Positions 25,223-33,121 of a stretch of 64,000 nucleotides of DNA are shown here, piece after piece. The stretch's first letter is position 1. Every line of letters begins with the position of its first letter. The notes beneath the pieces were generated by a model. The model was not told the origin of the DNA and made no database searches. It was given only the letters and a program-made list of their open reading frames with translations. The DNA comes from Thermoplasmatota archaeon (GTDB taxonomy: Archaea; Thermoplasmatota; E2; DHVEG-1; B18-G2): NCBI GenBank assembly GCA_029259115.1, contig JAPDJO010000018.1:1-64000 (forward strand). Reading direction: 5' to 3'. Both the position numbers and the translations under genes were made by a program.

Positions 25223-26164
25223 CTATTTGATTGTTATTATGTGACCGTTTAGTATAGATTCTCCGTTGCTTATTATCCGGTCAGAATTGCTATCACTGCT
25301 TCTTCTCCTTACTATCTTGACGTAGAGAGGTTCTGACCAGTCACTTACTTCATGATAGAATGTGTCTCTAGCCCTTACTTTTATTTCTATTGTTTTACCC
25401 ACATAGTACCTTGGAAAACTTTCTTTTATAGTTATAGACTTTCCTGACTCTAACGGTGAGCTCCACTCTGTATTTACGCCATCGATACAAAATTGATATT
25501 GTATGTCGTCCCCGTCGGGATCATTGGAGCATGCGGTAAACTCCCCTTCCTCATATGCTTTGAGTGTATTTGGACCTTTTAGAGTGGGTGTCTCTGGAGC
25601 CTCGTTCTCTACTATTATGGTGCGGATCTTTTCACCCTCTTTCTCCCATTTATCATCAGACCTTTTGTATATTATACTTATCTCAAGAACGATATCGTAT
25701 GATTTGTGATGTCCAAATATACTAAATGCATCTTTTCTGGGTGAAAATTTCATAACTAGTTTTCCATGACCTGCATCATCATGCCCAGCTTTGTCGTTTT
25801 TTTCGAGGTTTTCGTACGCCAAAGTGACTCCTCCACCACGTAGCTCAAAATAGAATCCCCAGAACTCATCGGTCCACAGAGGGCAGTCGTCCTTTATCTC
25901 CCAGTTTACAATAAGGGTCATTTTTTCTTCATGTGGTGCGTACAGTTTTTTTGGTAATTTGCTGTTGAATTTAATCTGAAGTTTGGGACTATAAGTGGGA
26001 AAACTTCCTGGATGTATAGCCAGAGTACCTACGTAGTATGTGTAGTTGCCACAGGTATTTAACGTTGGGTGGTTTATTATTTTGTCACTCTGGGCGGACT
26101 GTGGAATTGCTGTCAAACTAGCTAAGAAAAACACGCCTATTATAATAATCTGCTGCAATTTCAT
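25223..26164 (-). CDS. Secreted protein with C-terminal Ig/fibronectin-like domain
   Basis: 313 residues. The signal peptide KLQQIIIIGVFFLASLTAIPQSAQS is at the N-terminus. Residues ~30-185 form a beta-rich domain with cysteines (NTCGNYTYYVG and DDCPLW). NEAPETPTLKGP begins an Ig/FN3-like domain with CSNDPDGDDIQYQF and SDWSEPLYVKI. There is no C-terminal membrane helix, so it may be secreted or associated with the cell surface. It opens a surface/pilus island downstream on the same strand. Confidence 0.65.
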   Translation of the reverse strand: MKLQQIIIIGVFFLASLTAIPQSAQSDKIINHPTLNTCGNYTYYVGTLAIHPGSFPTYSPKLQIKFNSKLPKKLYAPHEEKMTLIVNWEIKDDCPLWTDEFWGFYFELRGGGVTLAYENLEKNDKAGHDDAGHGKLVMKFSPRKDAFSIFGHHKSYDIVLEISIIYKRSDDKWEKEGEKIRTIIVENEAPETPTLKGPNTLKAYEEGEFTACSNDPDGDDIQYQFCIDGVNTEWSSPLESGKSITIKESFPRYYVGKTIEIKVRARDTFYHEVSDWSEPLYVKIVRRRSSDSNSDRIISNGESILNGHIITIK

Positions 26165-26241
26165 ATTTTACATAGTATAAATTTTAATTTAAAAATTTTA
26201 CGCCTCTACTAATTGGAAAATCTAGATTGTTCTCATTATGG

Positions 26242-26958
26242 TCACTTCAACAGGATATGTATAATGGTGAATAGGATATCCCCATAAAGATAAGCTGCTA
26301 TGAATCCTATAAGTAGAGGAATCATAAAGGGTATCTTTGGAGTAACCCATATCCTTTTAAGGCCTTGTTTTTCTAGCTTTTCTAAATGTTCAGAGGTATC
26401 AAAGTCCTCAGGCATTATCACCAATTTTCTTTTTCCATCCACTATTTTCTCCAAAGGCCAAACGAATTTTTTCTTTGCCTCTTCTATGTCCATCTTGTAA
26501 CCGATTAAAGCAAAAGGAAACTCAACCTCTCTTTTTATAGCGTTATATATCAGTAGAGATGGAGGAATTAGCAGAAATATAATTACAGAGTTGCAGAAGA
26601 TGGTCCAAGGGAAAGGCATTACGGATAAATGCTGGGGGAAGCCGAACAGCGATGGCCAGAATGGACTCAAGATAGCTAATGACATTATCGCTTTAGCATC
26701 CGCTCCACCAAAGATTAGACCTATGTAAAAGAACACATACACTATGGCTATAATCAGAGGTATAAAGAGGAGATACAATGGGTTTTGAATGTTGCCAGTC
26801 AGGTATTGAATTATTAAGAGGATTGCCCCAACTCCTCCCATTATTATCCATAGGATGTTTGGTGCCATTCTCGTTTTTAGATCTGTGTAGCTTGCATATC
26901 CTAAAATTATCGTACCAACGACCAATCTTATGATATCGAGCGTAGTTGGTATATCCAT
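26242..26958 (-). CDS. Archaeal prepilin peptidase (A24, EppA/PibD-like)
   Basis: 238 residues, aspartic prepilin peptidase that cleaves class III signal peptides. The first catalytic Asp is D26 in SYTDLKTR; the second is D87 in FGGADAKA, a variant of the GxGD motif. Helices surround both, and a ~60-residue cytoplasmic insert (VDGKRKLVIMPEDFDTSEH) precedes the last two helices, as in EppA-type enzymes. Four pilin substrates are encoded just upstream on the same strand. Confidence 0.88.
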   Translation of the reverse strand: MDIPTTLDIIRLVVGTIILGYASYTDLKTRMAPNILWIIMGGVGAILLIIQYLTGNIQNPLYLLFIPLIIAIVYVFFYIGLIFGGADAKAIMSLAILSPFWPSLFGFPQHLSVMPFPWTIFCNSVIIFLLIPPSLLIYNAIKREVEFPFALIGYKMDIEEAKKKFVWPLEKIVDGKRKLVIMPEDFDTSEHLEKLEKQGLKRIWVTPKIPFMIPLLIGFIAAYLYGDILFTIIHILLK

Positions 26959-27037
26959 GCTTTTCGGTATGAGATTTCTATTTTAGTATTTTTGGTAAAC
27001 CATCTATCCCTTGTCACATTTATGAAATTTGATTCTG

Positions 27038-27067
27038 ACTAAAATTGAAACACATTCCAATTTTAGT
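27038..27067 (-). repeat. 10-bp inverted repeat between a pilin and the prepilin peptidase
   Basis: ACTAAAATTG (27038-27047) and CAATTTTAGT (27058-27067) are perfect reverse complements around a 10-nt loop. ATTTTAGTAT also occurs as a direct repeat at 26980-26989 and 27060-27069. It may be a hairpin ending the pilin message or an operator for the peptidase gene. Confidence 0.5.
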
Positions 27068-27102
27068 ATGACTTTTATTGAACTTCATTTCAATTTTTCT
27101 CC

Positions 27103-27465
27103 TTACGTAAAGTCCCAAGTTCCGAGCAAAACATTCGCAGGTATGTAGGAGATCTTTACTTCTTTCCCGGTGCAGTTGTATATATACTCGCCAGCATCAA
27201 GGAAGCCATCGTTATCTTCATCATAGATTTCTACTGTATCCGGATTTATCAATAAGTCACTCCATTTCACTTCTTGTTGTCCGCCTGTATAGAGAACAAG
27301 AAGTTTTCCATCTTCCCTTTGCTGGGAAAAGGTTGGAAATTTTGGCATAGTCTGCGTTGTTGCGGTCATACTCGTAAGGACAACAAATATGGCTGCAGCA
27401 AGTGCTACAACAATAGCAACCATAAGGACAACACCTATAATCTCAGATACAGCATAGTCTCTCAT
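27103..27465 (-). CDS. Type IV pilin (short prepilin leader)
   Basis: 120 residues from the ATG at 27465. The class III signal is MRDYAVSEIIGVVLMVAIVV, with cleavage expected before the AVS/SEIIG hydrophobic stretch. The rest is a globular beta domain with a Ca-binding-like acidic loop (YDEDNDGFLDAGEY) and the ending IPANVLLGTWDFT. The longer reading from 27534 puts the hydrophobic N-terminus too deep and overlaps the upstream pilin. It shares the C-terminal P-x-N-x-L-x-G-T motif with the three other pilins. Confidence 0.85.
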   Translation of the reverse strand: MRDYAVSEIIGVVLMVAIVVALAAAIFVVLTSMTATTQTMPKFPTFSQQREDGKLLVLYTGGQQEVKWSDLLINPDTVEIYDEDNDGFLDAGEYIYNCTGKEVKISYIPANVLLGTWDFT

Positions 27466-27491
27466 TAGATTTGAGAAAGTGGTAGGACTAT

Positions 27492-27899
27492 TTAAAACTT
27501 GATTGTTCCTAGAACCTGATTTGTGGGTTTCCATACCATTGTATAAGTTATTCCTTCGTTGAATCCTGTTATCATGTCTCCTCCAGATATCGTTGTCTGC
27601 CTGAGATTAGATGTTCCTGTTCCTATGCTTAGATCAGCCTGAACATAGTACTCGTTTCCACTTTCATCTTTGAATACAAGATTCGGAGTTGTTCCATCTG
27701 CGTATTTGTATGAGCTTGAACCCTTAACTATGATAATGGAGTTTGTTACTTTGTCAACATTATAGGAGATATCAACTGTTGCTTTAGAGAACCTTAACAT
27801 TCCATTAGAATATGCGTAAACACCAACAGCTAGCATAATAACTATGGCTACCATAAATACTACTCCTACCACTCCAGACACTGCGTTATCGCTACCCAT
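27492..27899 (-). CDS. Type IV pilin
   Basis: 135 residues. The N-terminus NAVSGVVGVVFMVAIVIML is the DUF1628-type archaeal pilin leader plus assembly helix. The beta domain runs from about residue 35 and ends KPTNQVLGTIKF. GGTGAGGAG precedes the ATG at 27899. Its own promoter region contains a GTTTAAATAG TATA-like box and a palindrome just upstream. It lies 26 nt from the next pilin gene and probably forms a transcript with it. Confidence 0.85.
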   Translation of the reverse strand: MGSDNAVSGVVGVVFMVAIVIMLAVGVYAYSNGMLRFSKATVDISYNVDKVTNSIIIVKGSSSYKYADGTTPNLVFKDESGNEYYVQADLSIGTGTSNLRQTTISGGDMITGFNEGITYTMVWKPTNQVLGTIKF

Positions 27900-27934
27900 C
27901 TCTCCTCACCATATTAATCTCTGTAACTCATACT

Positions 27935-27967
27935 ATTTAAACATTTTGCGACATTTTGACATGTCGC
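27935..27967 (-). promoter_or_regulatory. Pilin promoter with adjoining GCGACAT palindrome
   Basis: Reading the minus strand, GCGACAT, six bases, ATGTCGC (27967-27948) lies four bases upstream of the TATA-like GTTTAAATAG (27944-27935), itself about 40 nt before the pilin ATG. ACATTTTG is also directly repeated at 27941-27948 and 27951-27958. A transcription factor bound here would cover the BRE position. Confidence 0.5.
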
Positions 27968-28160
27968 ATTCTAGCAAAATAGATTTGATTTCAAGAGTTT
28001 GGGTAACATCTAGATGCAATGATTCTTTTAAATCAGGGTTGCGAACACATTAACTTATTAGCTAACTCTAATATACAGACATATAGATCTCTATAATAAT
28101 TGAATCAAAAAATAAAAGGAGAGAGATGTTTTTAGGTTTGTAGATTTGTCTCTTCTATGC

Positions 28161-28574
28161 CTAGCTCACATCTGAAAGTGTGTATGTTCCCATGAGAGAA
28201 TTAGTGGGCTCGTATCTGATTGTTATTGTTATATCTCCGCTACAGGTTGTAGTTTCGTCGTCAAAATCGATTGTATCCCCTGCTGTTACTGTTCCCGATT
28301 TCTCTATATACTCTGTATTGGTTCCATCCGTGACCGTTATATTTATGTCGCTCCACGAGATTCCTGGATCTGCCGAAGAGACTTTGAGTGTGTTTTCTGA
28401 CTCGTCTTTTATGAAGGTAACATTTGGTGTGCTTTGGGTTGTTCCAGATATCATACCAGACACGTAGACATACACTGCAGCAGCGATGGCTACTGTTATC
28501 GCTACCATCAGTATTACGCCTATCACTGCTGATACAGCCTCTTCTCCCTCTACAAATTTCCTATTCGCCTTCAT
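28161..28574 (-). CDS. Type IV pilin, duplicate 2
   Basis: 137 residues. The first 41 residues, including KANRKFVEGEEAVSAVIGV, are identical to those of the next pilin; the DNA differs at only a few positions there. The globular part (SADPGISWSDINITVTDG) is related but diverged, ending EPTNSLMGTYTL. It is the second gene of a two-pilin operon, 12 nt after the first. Confidence 0.87.
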   Translation of the reverse strand: MKANRKFVEGEEAVSAVIGVILMVAITVAIAAAVYVYVSGMISGTTQSTPNVTFIKDESENTLKVSSADPGISWSDINITVTDGTNTEYIEKSGTVTAGDTIDFDDETTTCSGDITITIRYEPTNSLMGTYTLSDVS

Positions 28575-28586
28575 GTTTCGTCACCC

Positions 28587-29042
28587 CTATACGTTGACTG
28601 TCCAGGTTCCTAGCAATGTGTTTGTCGGTATGTATGTCAAAGTTACTTCTACTTCTCCGCTACCAACTACCTGTATGTAGTCTCCCGCTGTAACCTCATA
28701 TTGATTAGCTGAGGATGCGCAGTGATCTAGGTTCCCTCCGCCCGTGTTCTTACCTATGTTAGCACCTGCCGAACTATTCACATATACCTTGCTAGCAGTA
28801 CTTGTCAGTTTTATATCATACCAATCGATTCCAGGCTCTGCACTATTTATTATTATCTTATCTGCATCATTGTCAACTATACAAGCTATCGTCGGTGTGT
28901 GCTGAGTTGTCCCCGCTAGCATACCAGAAACATAGACATACACTGCAGCAGCGATGGCCACTGTTATCGCTACCATCAAGATTACGCCTATCACTGCTGA
29001 GACAGCCTCTTCTCCTTCTACAAATTTCCTATTCGCCTTCAT
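28587..29042 (-). CDS. Type IV pilin, duplicate 1
   Basis: 151 residues, class III leader KANRKFVEGEEAVSAVIGV with cleavage expected near EGEEAVS. NSAEPGIDWYDIKLT parallels the downstream copy, with an added loop (VNSSAGANIGKNTGGGN) and two cysteines (ACIVD and DHCASS) that could form a disulphide. Ends IPTNTLLGTWTVNV. AGGAGGAG lies about 10 nt before the ATG at 29042. The promoter is enclosed by inverted repeats. Confidence 0.87.
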   Translation of the reverse strand: MKANRKFVEGEEAVSAVIGVILMVAITVAIAAAVYVYVSGMLAGTTQHTPTIACIVDNDADKIIINSAEPGIDWYDIKLTSTASKVYVNSSAGANIGKNTGGGNLDHCASSANQYEVTAGDYIQVVGSGEVEVTLTYIPTNTLLGTWTVNV

Positions 29043-29061
29043 ACTCTATCCCACTCCTCCT

Positions 29062-29134
29062 AGCCTTGCGGCAGCCTCTTTCAATTGCATAGGCTTTATG
29101 GTATTTATACGTTTCGTTTCGCTGCCACAAGGCT
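29062..29134 (-). promoter_or_regulatory. Pilin operon promoter enclosed by 14-nt inverted repeats
   Basis: AGCCTTGCGGCAGC (29062-29075) and GCTGCCACAAGGCT (29121-29134) are inverted repeats matching at 13 of 14 positions. The 45-nt spacer holds the minus-strand TATA box GTATAAATAC (29110-29101) and the direct repeat CGAAACGAAAC. The expected start of transcription is about 29077-29082. The arrangement could be an operator, a cruciform, or an invertible promoter. Confidence 0.5.
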
Positions 29135-29227
29135 TGGTTTTTCATTGGAGAAAAAGGATATTAAAACCTATATATAAATCTTACCATTTAAATTAAAATC
29201 ATATTTATAAAATTTAGTGAATTTTGA

Positions 29228-29653
29228 TTACTCCATAAGATAACTTCTCCTTATCTCCTCCATGAACATCTCTATATCTGTAAGATGATCTCTGACTATT
29301 TCTACTATTCTGTTAGAATCGAGTGTTCCATATCTATGAATCAAAAGATTTCTGAATCTCGCCATAAGAGATAACCTCTCGGCAAGATCTTTAGGAATAA
29401 CCTTGCTCTCTCCAAGCACTTTAAACATATCGGCATAACTTTCTGCTCTCCTGAGTCTTTCTGAAGAAATTATGTGATTAGCTATATCTATGCATGCCTC
29501 TATCATCTCAAATAAAGAGAATTTGAGTGCCTGATAATCCTTGTAACTATTCTCTAAATCCTCTGGTTCTATGTCGGAGTAATTATCTCTGATAAAGTCA
29601 AGATTTCTCTCTATTATATCAAACTTCCCCTCTATGAGATCCTTATCAACCAT
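29228..29653 (-). CDS. HEPN (HepT-like) RNase toxin
   Basis: 141 residues, all-helical DUF86/HEPN protein. The RNase motif RNLLIHRYG (RxxxxH) follows a long four-helix bundle with EMIEACIDIANHIIS, the typical 'EACIDIANHII' helix. Members cut RNA when not neutralised by an MNT partner. The ATG overlaps the antitoxin gene by 8 nt. The RY in LIHRYG supplies the tyrosine that MntA is known to AMPylate in related systems. Confidence 0.87.
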   Translation of the reverse strand: MVDKDLIEGKFDIIERNLDFIRDNYSDIEPEDLENSYKDYQALKFSLFEMIEACIDIANHIISSERLRRAESYADMFKVLGESKVIPKDLAERLSLMARFRNLLIHRYGTLDSNRIVEIVRDHLTDIEMFMEEIRRSYLME

Positions 29654-30032
29654 CTTTAAACCTCATCCTATCATACTCTAGAAAATAAGGTTTCATATCG
29701 ATGTAGGTTTTTGTGATATATGTCTCGAATCTCACCCTCTCTTTTTCATCCCTTGAAAATATCAGTTTTCCATACCTCAAAACCTGATTTAGGAATCTTA
29801 TAGGTTTGTTGTTTAATATTACCACTTCAACATCTTTGAGTTTTGCGTTCTTCTCTATCTCCTCAGCCAATTTTACTTCATAGAAGATGTCTGGTTTGAA
29901 ATCTTTTGATAGATATACTCCTATATCCACATCACTTCTTTCATTATAATCTCCTCTTGCTTTCGAACCATAGAGATACGCAAATAGTATCTCGCTGTGT
30001 TTTCCTAGTATCTTCCTTAACTTTTTGATCAT
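29646..30032 (-). CDS. MNT nucleotidyltransferase antitoxin
   Basis: 128 residues. Active-site signature LYGSKARGDYNERSDVDIGV, third acidic residue in KDVEVVIL. The C-terminal helix region after FSRDEKERVRFETYI is typical of MNT partners. It precedes and overlaps the HEPN toxin gene, so antitoxin is made first. Divergent from a second MNT/HEPN pair across a 108-nt gap. Confidence 0.87.
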   Translation of the reverse strand: MIKKLRKILGKHSEILFAYLYGSKARGDYNERSDVDIGVYLSKDFKPDIFYEVKLAEEIEKNAKLKDVEVVILNNKPIRFLNQVLRYGKLIFSRDEKERVRFETYITKTYIDMKPYFLEYDRMRFKDG

Positions 30033-30061
30033 TCATCAGTAAAGGTTTTTGTTCCTGTAAA

Positions 30062-30121
30062 AATATTTCGGTGAAATCTCAAAGATTGAGAAAATCATAA
30101 TGTATAGAAATCATTTTAAAC
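30062..30121. promoter_or_regulatory. Shared control region of two divergent MNT/HEPN pairs
   Basis: TATA-like TTTTAAAC (30114-30121) is about 24 nt before ATG 30141 on the plus strand. AATATTT (30062-30068) is about 31 nt before ATG 30032 on the minus strand. Between them, TCTCAA (30077-30082) and TTGAGA (30086-30091) form a perfect inverted repeat around AGA, a candidate operator for both pairs. Confidence 0.45.
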
Positions 30122-30140
30122 TACCGCCAAGTTATGTAGG

Positions 30141-30503
30141 ATGATGGAAGAAATCAAAAAGATGGTTGATTCTATCAAAACTTATCCTGAAGTTGTCGCT
30201 ATCATTTTATATGGTTCTCACGCAAAGAATAAAGCTAATCCTCTATCTGATATCGATATAGCGGTTATAGTAAAGGACGAGAAGATAGAAGCAGAGATTG
30301 GAAGTTTTTCCTCAAACAAGTTTGATGTGGTTCCTTTTCATAGATTGCCTCTCTACATACAGTTCGAGGTGCTAAAAGATGGAAAGATACTATTTTTGAG
30401 AGATAGAAACTACTTTAACAGGATAAAGAGGAGAGTAATAAGAAATTATCTTGAGATGTCTGAAATGTACAGAAGGTTTGAGAGGAGGGTAATGTCAAGA
30501 TGA
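30141..30503 (+). CDS. MNT nucleotidyltransferase antitoxin
   Basis: 120 residues. LYGSHAKNKANPLSDIDIAV carries the GS...DxD site, with FDVVPF as the third acidic position. A basic, helical C-terminus (RIKRRVIRNYLEMSEMYRR) follows. It differs enough from the minus-strand MNT to be an independent acquisition rather than a local duplication. Overlaps the HEPN gene by 4 nt. Confidence 0.85.
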   Translation: MMEEIKKMVDSIKTYPEVVAIILYGSHAKNKANPLSDIDIAVIVKDEKIEAEIGSFSSNKFDVVPFHRLPLYIQFEVLKDGKILFLRDRNYFNRIKRRVIRNYLEMSEMYRRFERRVMSR

Positions 30504-30901
30504 GGTTATCTATCATCATATCCAGAATAGAAATACATGTAAAAAGAGCCAATGAATTGATGAATAGAGATCTATCTGACGATGTGGTATTCAGTGCTCT
30601 ATCCATGGAATGTTTTCAAGCCATAAACTCAGCCATAGACTTGGGAGAGCATCTTGTATCTAAACACAATCTCGGGATACCCTCTACATACAGAGAGATA
30701 TTTGAGATACTTCACAAAAATAAGATAATAAACGAGGAAATTCTTAATGGAATGAAGAAACTCATCTTTTACAGAAATCTCATAGCCCACGAGTATTATA
30801 CCATAGAAGTGAAGGATTTGAAAGAGATTGTAGATATGCTCAATATTCTTCTCGATCTTGTGGAAAGTGTGAAAAGGTATGAGAGTGGTTTGGGTAAATG
30901 A
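30500..30901 (+). CDS. HEPN RNase toxin
   Basis: 133 residues, HEPN/DUF86 helical bundle with CFQAINSAIDLGEHLVS and the RNase motif FYRNLIAHEYYTI (RNLIAH). The tandem tyrosines after the His match the MntA-modified site in known HepT proteins. It is translationally coupled to the upstream MNT gene by ATGA-like overlap and ends 96 nt before the pilus ATPase. Confidence 0.87.
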   Translation: MRLSIIISRIEIHVKRANELMNRDLSDDVVFSALSMECFQAINSAIDLGEHLVSKHNLGIPSTYREIFEILHKNKIINEEILNGMKKLIFYRNLIAHEYYTIEVKDLKEIVDMLNILLDLVESVKRYESGLGK

Positions 30902-30997
30902 ATTTAGGGGGAGCGTTATTCTACCAAGATTTTTCCTCATTAATAAACTCTAACGAAATATTTATAGACGAAAATCTCCTTCTAGTTTTGGGATGGG

Positions 30998-33121
30998 ATG
31001 CTAAACAGAGAATTAGATGATTTAGAGGAAAAGTTAAGATTTATTCACGAAACAATAGATAACTTGTTTAGAGAAGAGACCACACCAAAACCTCCATCCT
31101 TTGATGATATCACAGAAGAGATAGATAATGTTATATCAAGAGGAGAATATGGAGCATTTCTAAGAGAACCTGATCTAACTCCAAAACTTCCATCTCCATT
31201 TGAGAGAAGACCAAGGTTACCGAAACCTTCGAGAATAAAGGAAGAAACGTTTGTTCCAACTGTACAAACAGAACTTCCCTTCCTTATATGCGAGAACTTT
31301 GATAGGGTTGAAGAACTGCTGCTAAATCCTTCCTTCTCTGCTGTATCACTCAATAGAATAGAAGAAATCTCTACATCTGATTTTCTCACCTTCGAATCAA
31401 AGATGTTCAGCTTTAGCGAGTCCAAACAGATTCTGAAACCAAGAAGAGAAAAAGCTACAAAAGCTATAGATGGGTTACTTAAAGAGAGGGAAGAAAGAGT
31501 AGAAGAGGTTCCGACTCCACCAGATAAAGAAGTTGTAGAGGAAAAGAAAGGTTTTGGATGGAAAGGGCTGGGAACTAGATTGATAGTTTACGACAAAAAG
31601 TTGAAGGAATACAAGTATGTGGTAAGAGAGCCAGAGCTTACCGAAGAAGAGGAGAAGATCAAAAATGAGTTGATCAAATTATTCAAACTTCTTGCTGATG
31701 TGCCTGTCTTTGATGTTGATGAAAAGGAAAAACAAAAGATACTGGAAGAATCTTTGGATCAAATCATAAAGGATAACGGGATAAAGATTCCAGAGGAATC
31801 AAAGGATAAGATATTCTACTACATAATGAGGGATTTTGTTGGTTATGGGAAGATAGACATACCGATGAGAGATGGAGAAATAGAGGATATCTCCTGCGAC
31901 GGTTATAGTGTACCAATATTTGTACATCATAGAAAGTATCAGTCTATAGAAACGAATATCAGGTTCAAAGATGGAGAAGAACTCGATTCCTTTGTTGTAA
32001 GGTTAGCTCAGATCTGTGGTAAGCAGATATCTGTGTATTCTCCCATTGTTGACGGAAAACTACCAGATGGTTCAAGATTACAGGCTACTCTATCAAAGAC
32101 TGTAACGAAAGAATCAACATTTACTGTTAGAAGATTTAGAGAGGATCCATTAACTCCTATAGATCTAATAGAGAGTAACACCATGTCCCTCGAGATGGCA
32201 GCCTACTTCTGGTTAGCAATAGAACATGGAGCTTCTATCCTATTCTGTGGTGGCACAGCGAGTGGAAAGACCACTACTCTAAATGCCCTCTCTCTATTCA
32301 TACCACCATCTCACAAGATAATCTCTATAGAAGATACCAGAGAAGTAAATCTCCCACACAAGAACTGGATAGCTGGAACAACCAGGGAAGGATTCTCGAC
32401 TGCCGAGACAGAAAAGACAGGTAAAGATATAGACATGTTCGATCTACTGAGAGCTGCTTTAAGGCAGAGACCTAGGGTTATAATAGTCGGAGAGGTCAGA
32501 GGAAGAGAGGCTTACGCTCTCTTTCAAGCGATGGCTACAGGTCATACTTCCTATGCAACCATACACGCTGGTAGCATACATACCTTAATCCAAAGATTAG
32601 AGAATCCACCCATCTCTCTACCAAGAGCTTTGCTCACATCTCTAGATATCATTGTTTTCATCAATGCCATACCCGTTGGAGATAAACTCATAAGAAGGAT
32701 TACAAGTGTAACCGAGATAATAAAGATGGATCCTGACACCAAGCAACTCATCTTCATGCAACCTTTCAGATGGGTATCCAAAGTAGATGATAGATTTGAA
32801 TGTACAGGTAGCAGCAAGGTTTTGATGGATATAAGATTAGTAAATGATTGGGATGAAAAGAGATTGCAGGAAGAGATAAAGAATAGGATGAAGGTCCTGG
32901 AGTGGATGGTCAAGAATAAAGTCAGATCGTACAAAGAAGTTGGTGCGATAATAGCTGAGTACTACAAAGATCCAAAATCTGTACTTAAGAATCCAGGGGC
33001 TGTACTAAAAAGACTGAAAAAAGAGGAAGAAAAGAGAGAGGAGAAAAAGGAGGAGGAAACAGAGATAACCGGAAAGAGATCATTCCTTGATATCTTTAAA
33101 TTTAGGAGGAAGAAGAAATGA
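30998..33121 (+). CDS. TadA/VirB11-type pilus assembly ATPase
   Basis: 707 residues. The first ~200 are a low-conservation, charged, proline-containing extension. The N-terminal ATPase domain covers ~220-390 (SCDGYSVPIFVHHRKYQ, YSPIVDGKLPDGSRLQ). The catalytic core has Walker A CGGTASGKTTTLNAL near residue 420, the Asp box ISIEDTREVNLPH, Walker B RPRVIIVGEVRGREAY and the His box ATGHTSYATIHAGS. It powers pilus assembly at the inner face of the membrane. A basic, Glu-rich tail (KRLKKEEEKREEK) ends the protein. TATA-like AATATTTATAG is about 35 nt upstream. Confidence 0.93.
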   Translation: MLNRELDDLEEKLRFIHETIDNLFREETTPKPPSFDDITEEIDNVISRGEYGAFLREPDLTPKLPSPFERRPRLPKPSRIKEETFVPTVQTELPFLICENFDRVEELLLNPSFSAVSLNRIEEISTSDFLTFESKMFSFSESKQILKPRREKATKAIDGLLKEREERVEEVPTPPDKEVVEEKKGFGWKGLGTRLIVYDKKLKEYKYVVREPELTEEEEKIKNELIKLFKLLADVPVFDVDEKEKQKILEESLDQIIKDNGIKIPEESKDKIFYYIMRDFVGYGKIDIPMRDGEIEDISCDGYSVPIFVHHRKYQSIETNIRFKDGEELDSFVVRLAQICGKQISVYSPIVDGKLPDGSRLQATLSKTVTKESTFTVRRFREDPLTPIDLIESNTMSLEMAAYFWLAIEHGASILFCGGTASGKTTTLNALSLFIPPSHKIISIEDTREVNLPHKNWIAGTTREGFSTAETEKTGKDIDMFDLLRAALRQRPRVIIVGEVRGREAYALFQAMATGHTSYATIHAGSIHTLIQRLENPPISLPRALLTSLDIIVFINAIPVGDKLIRRITSVTEIIKMDPDTKQLIFMQPFRWVSKVDDRFECTGSSKVLMDIRLVNDWDEKRLQEEIKNRMKVLEWMVKNKVRSYKEVGAIIAEYYKDPKSVLKNPGAVLKRLKKEEEKREEKKEEETEITGKRSFLDIFKFRRKKK

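Noticed and set aside
29076..29120. Treating the pilin promoter spacer as a proven invertible switch
   Set aside because: No recombinase is encoded here, the spacer is short, and orientation variants cannot be seen in one sequence; kept only as a hypothesis.
30991..31000. Shared GGGATGGGATG start context of the pilus ATPase (30998) and the beta-helix protein (39528)
   Set aside because: Only two clear copies in the window and weak complementarity to a standard anti-Shine-Dalgarno; probably chance.
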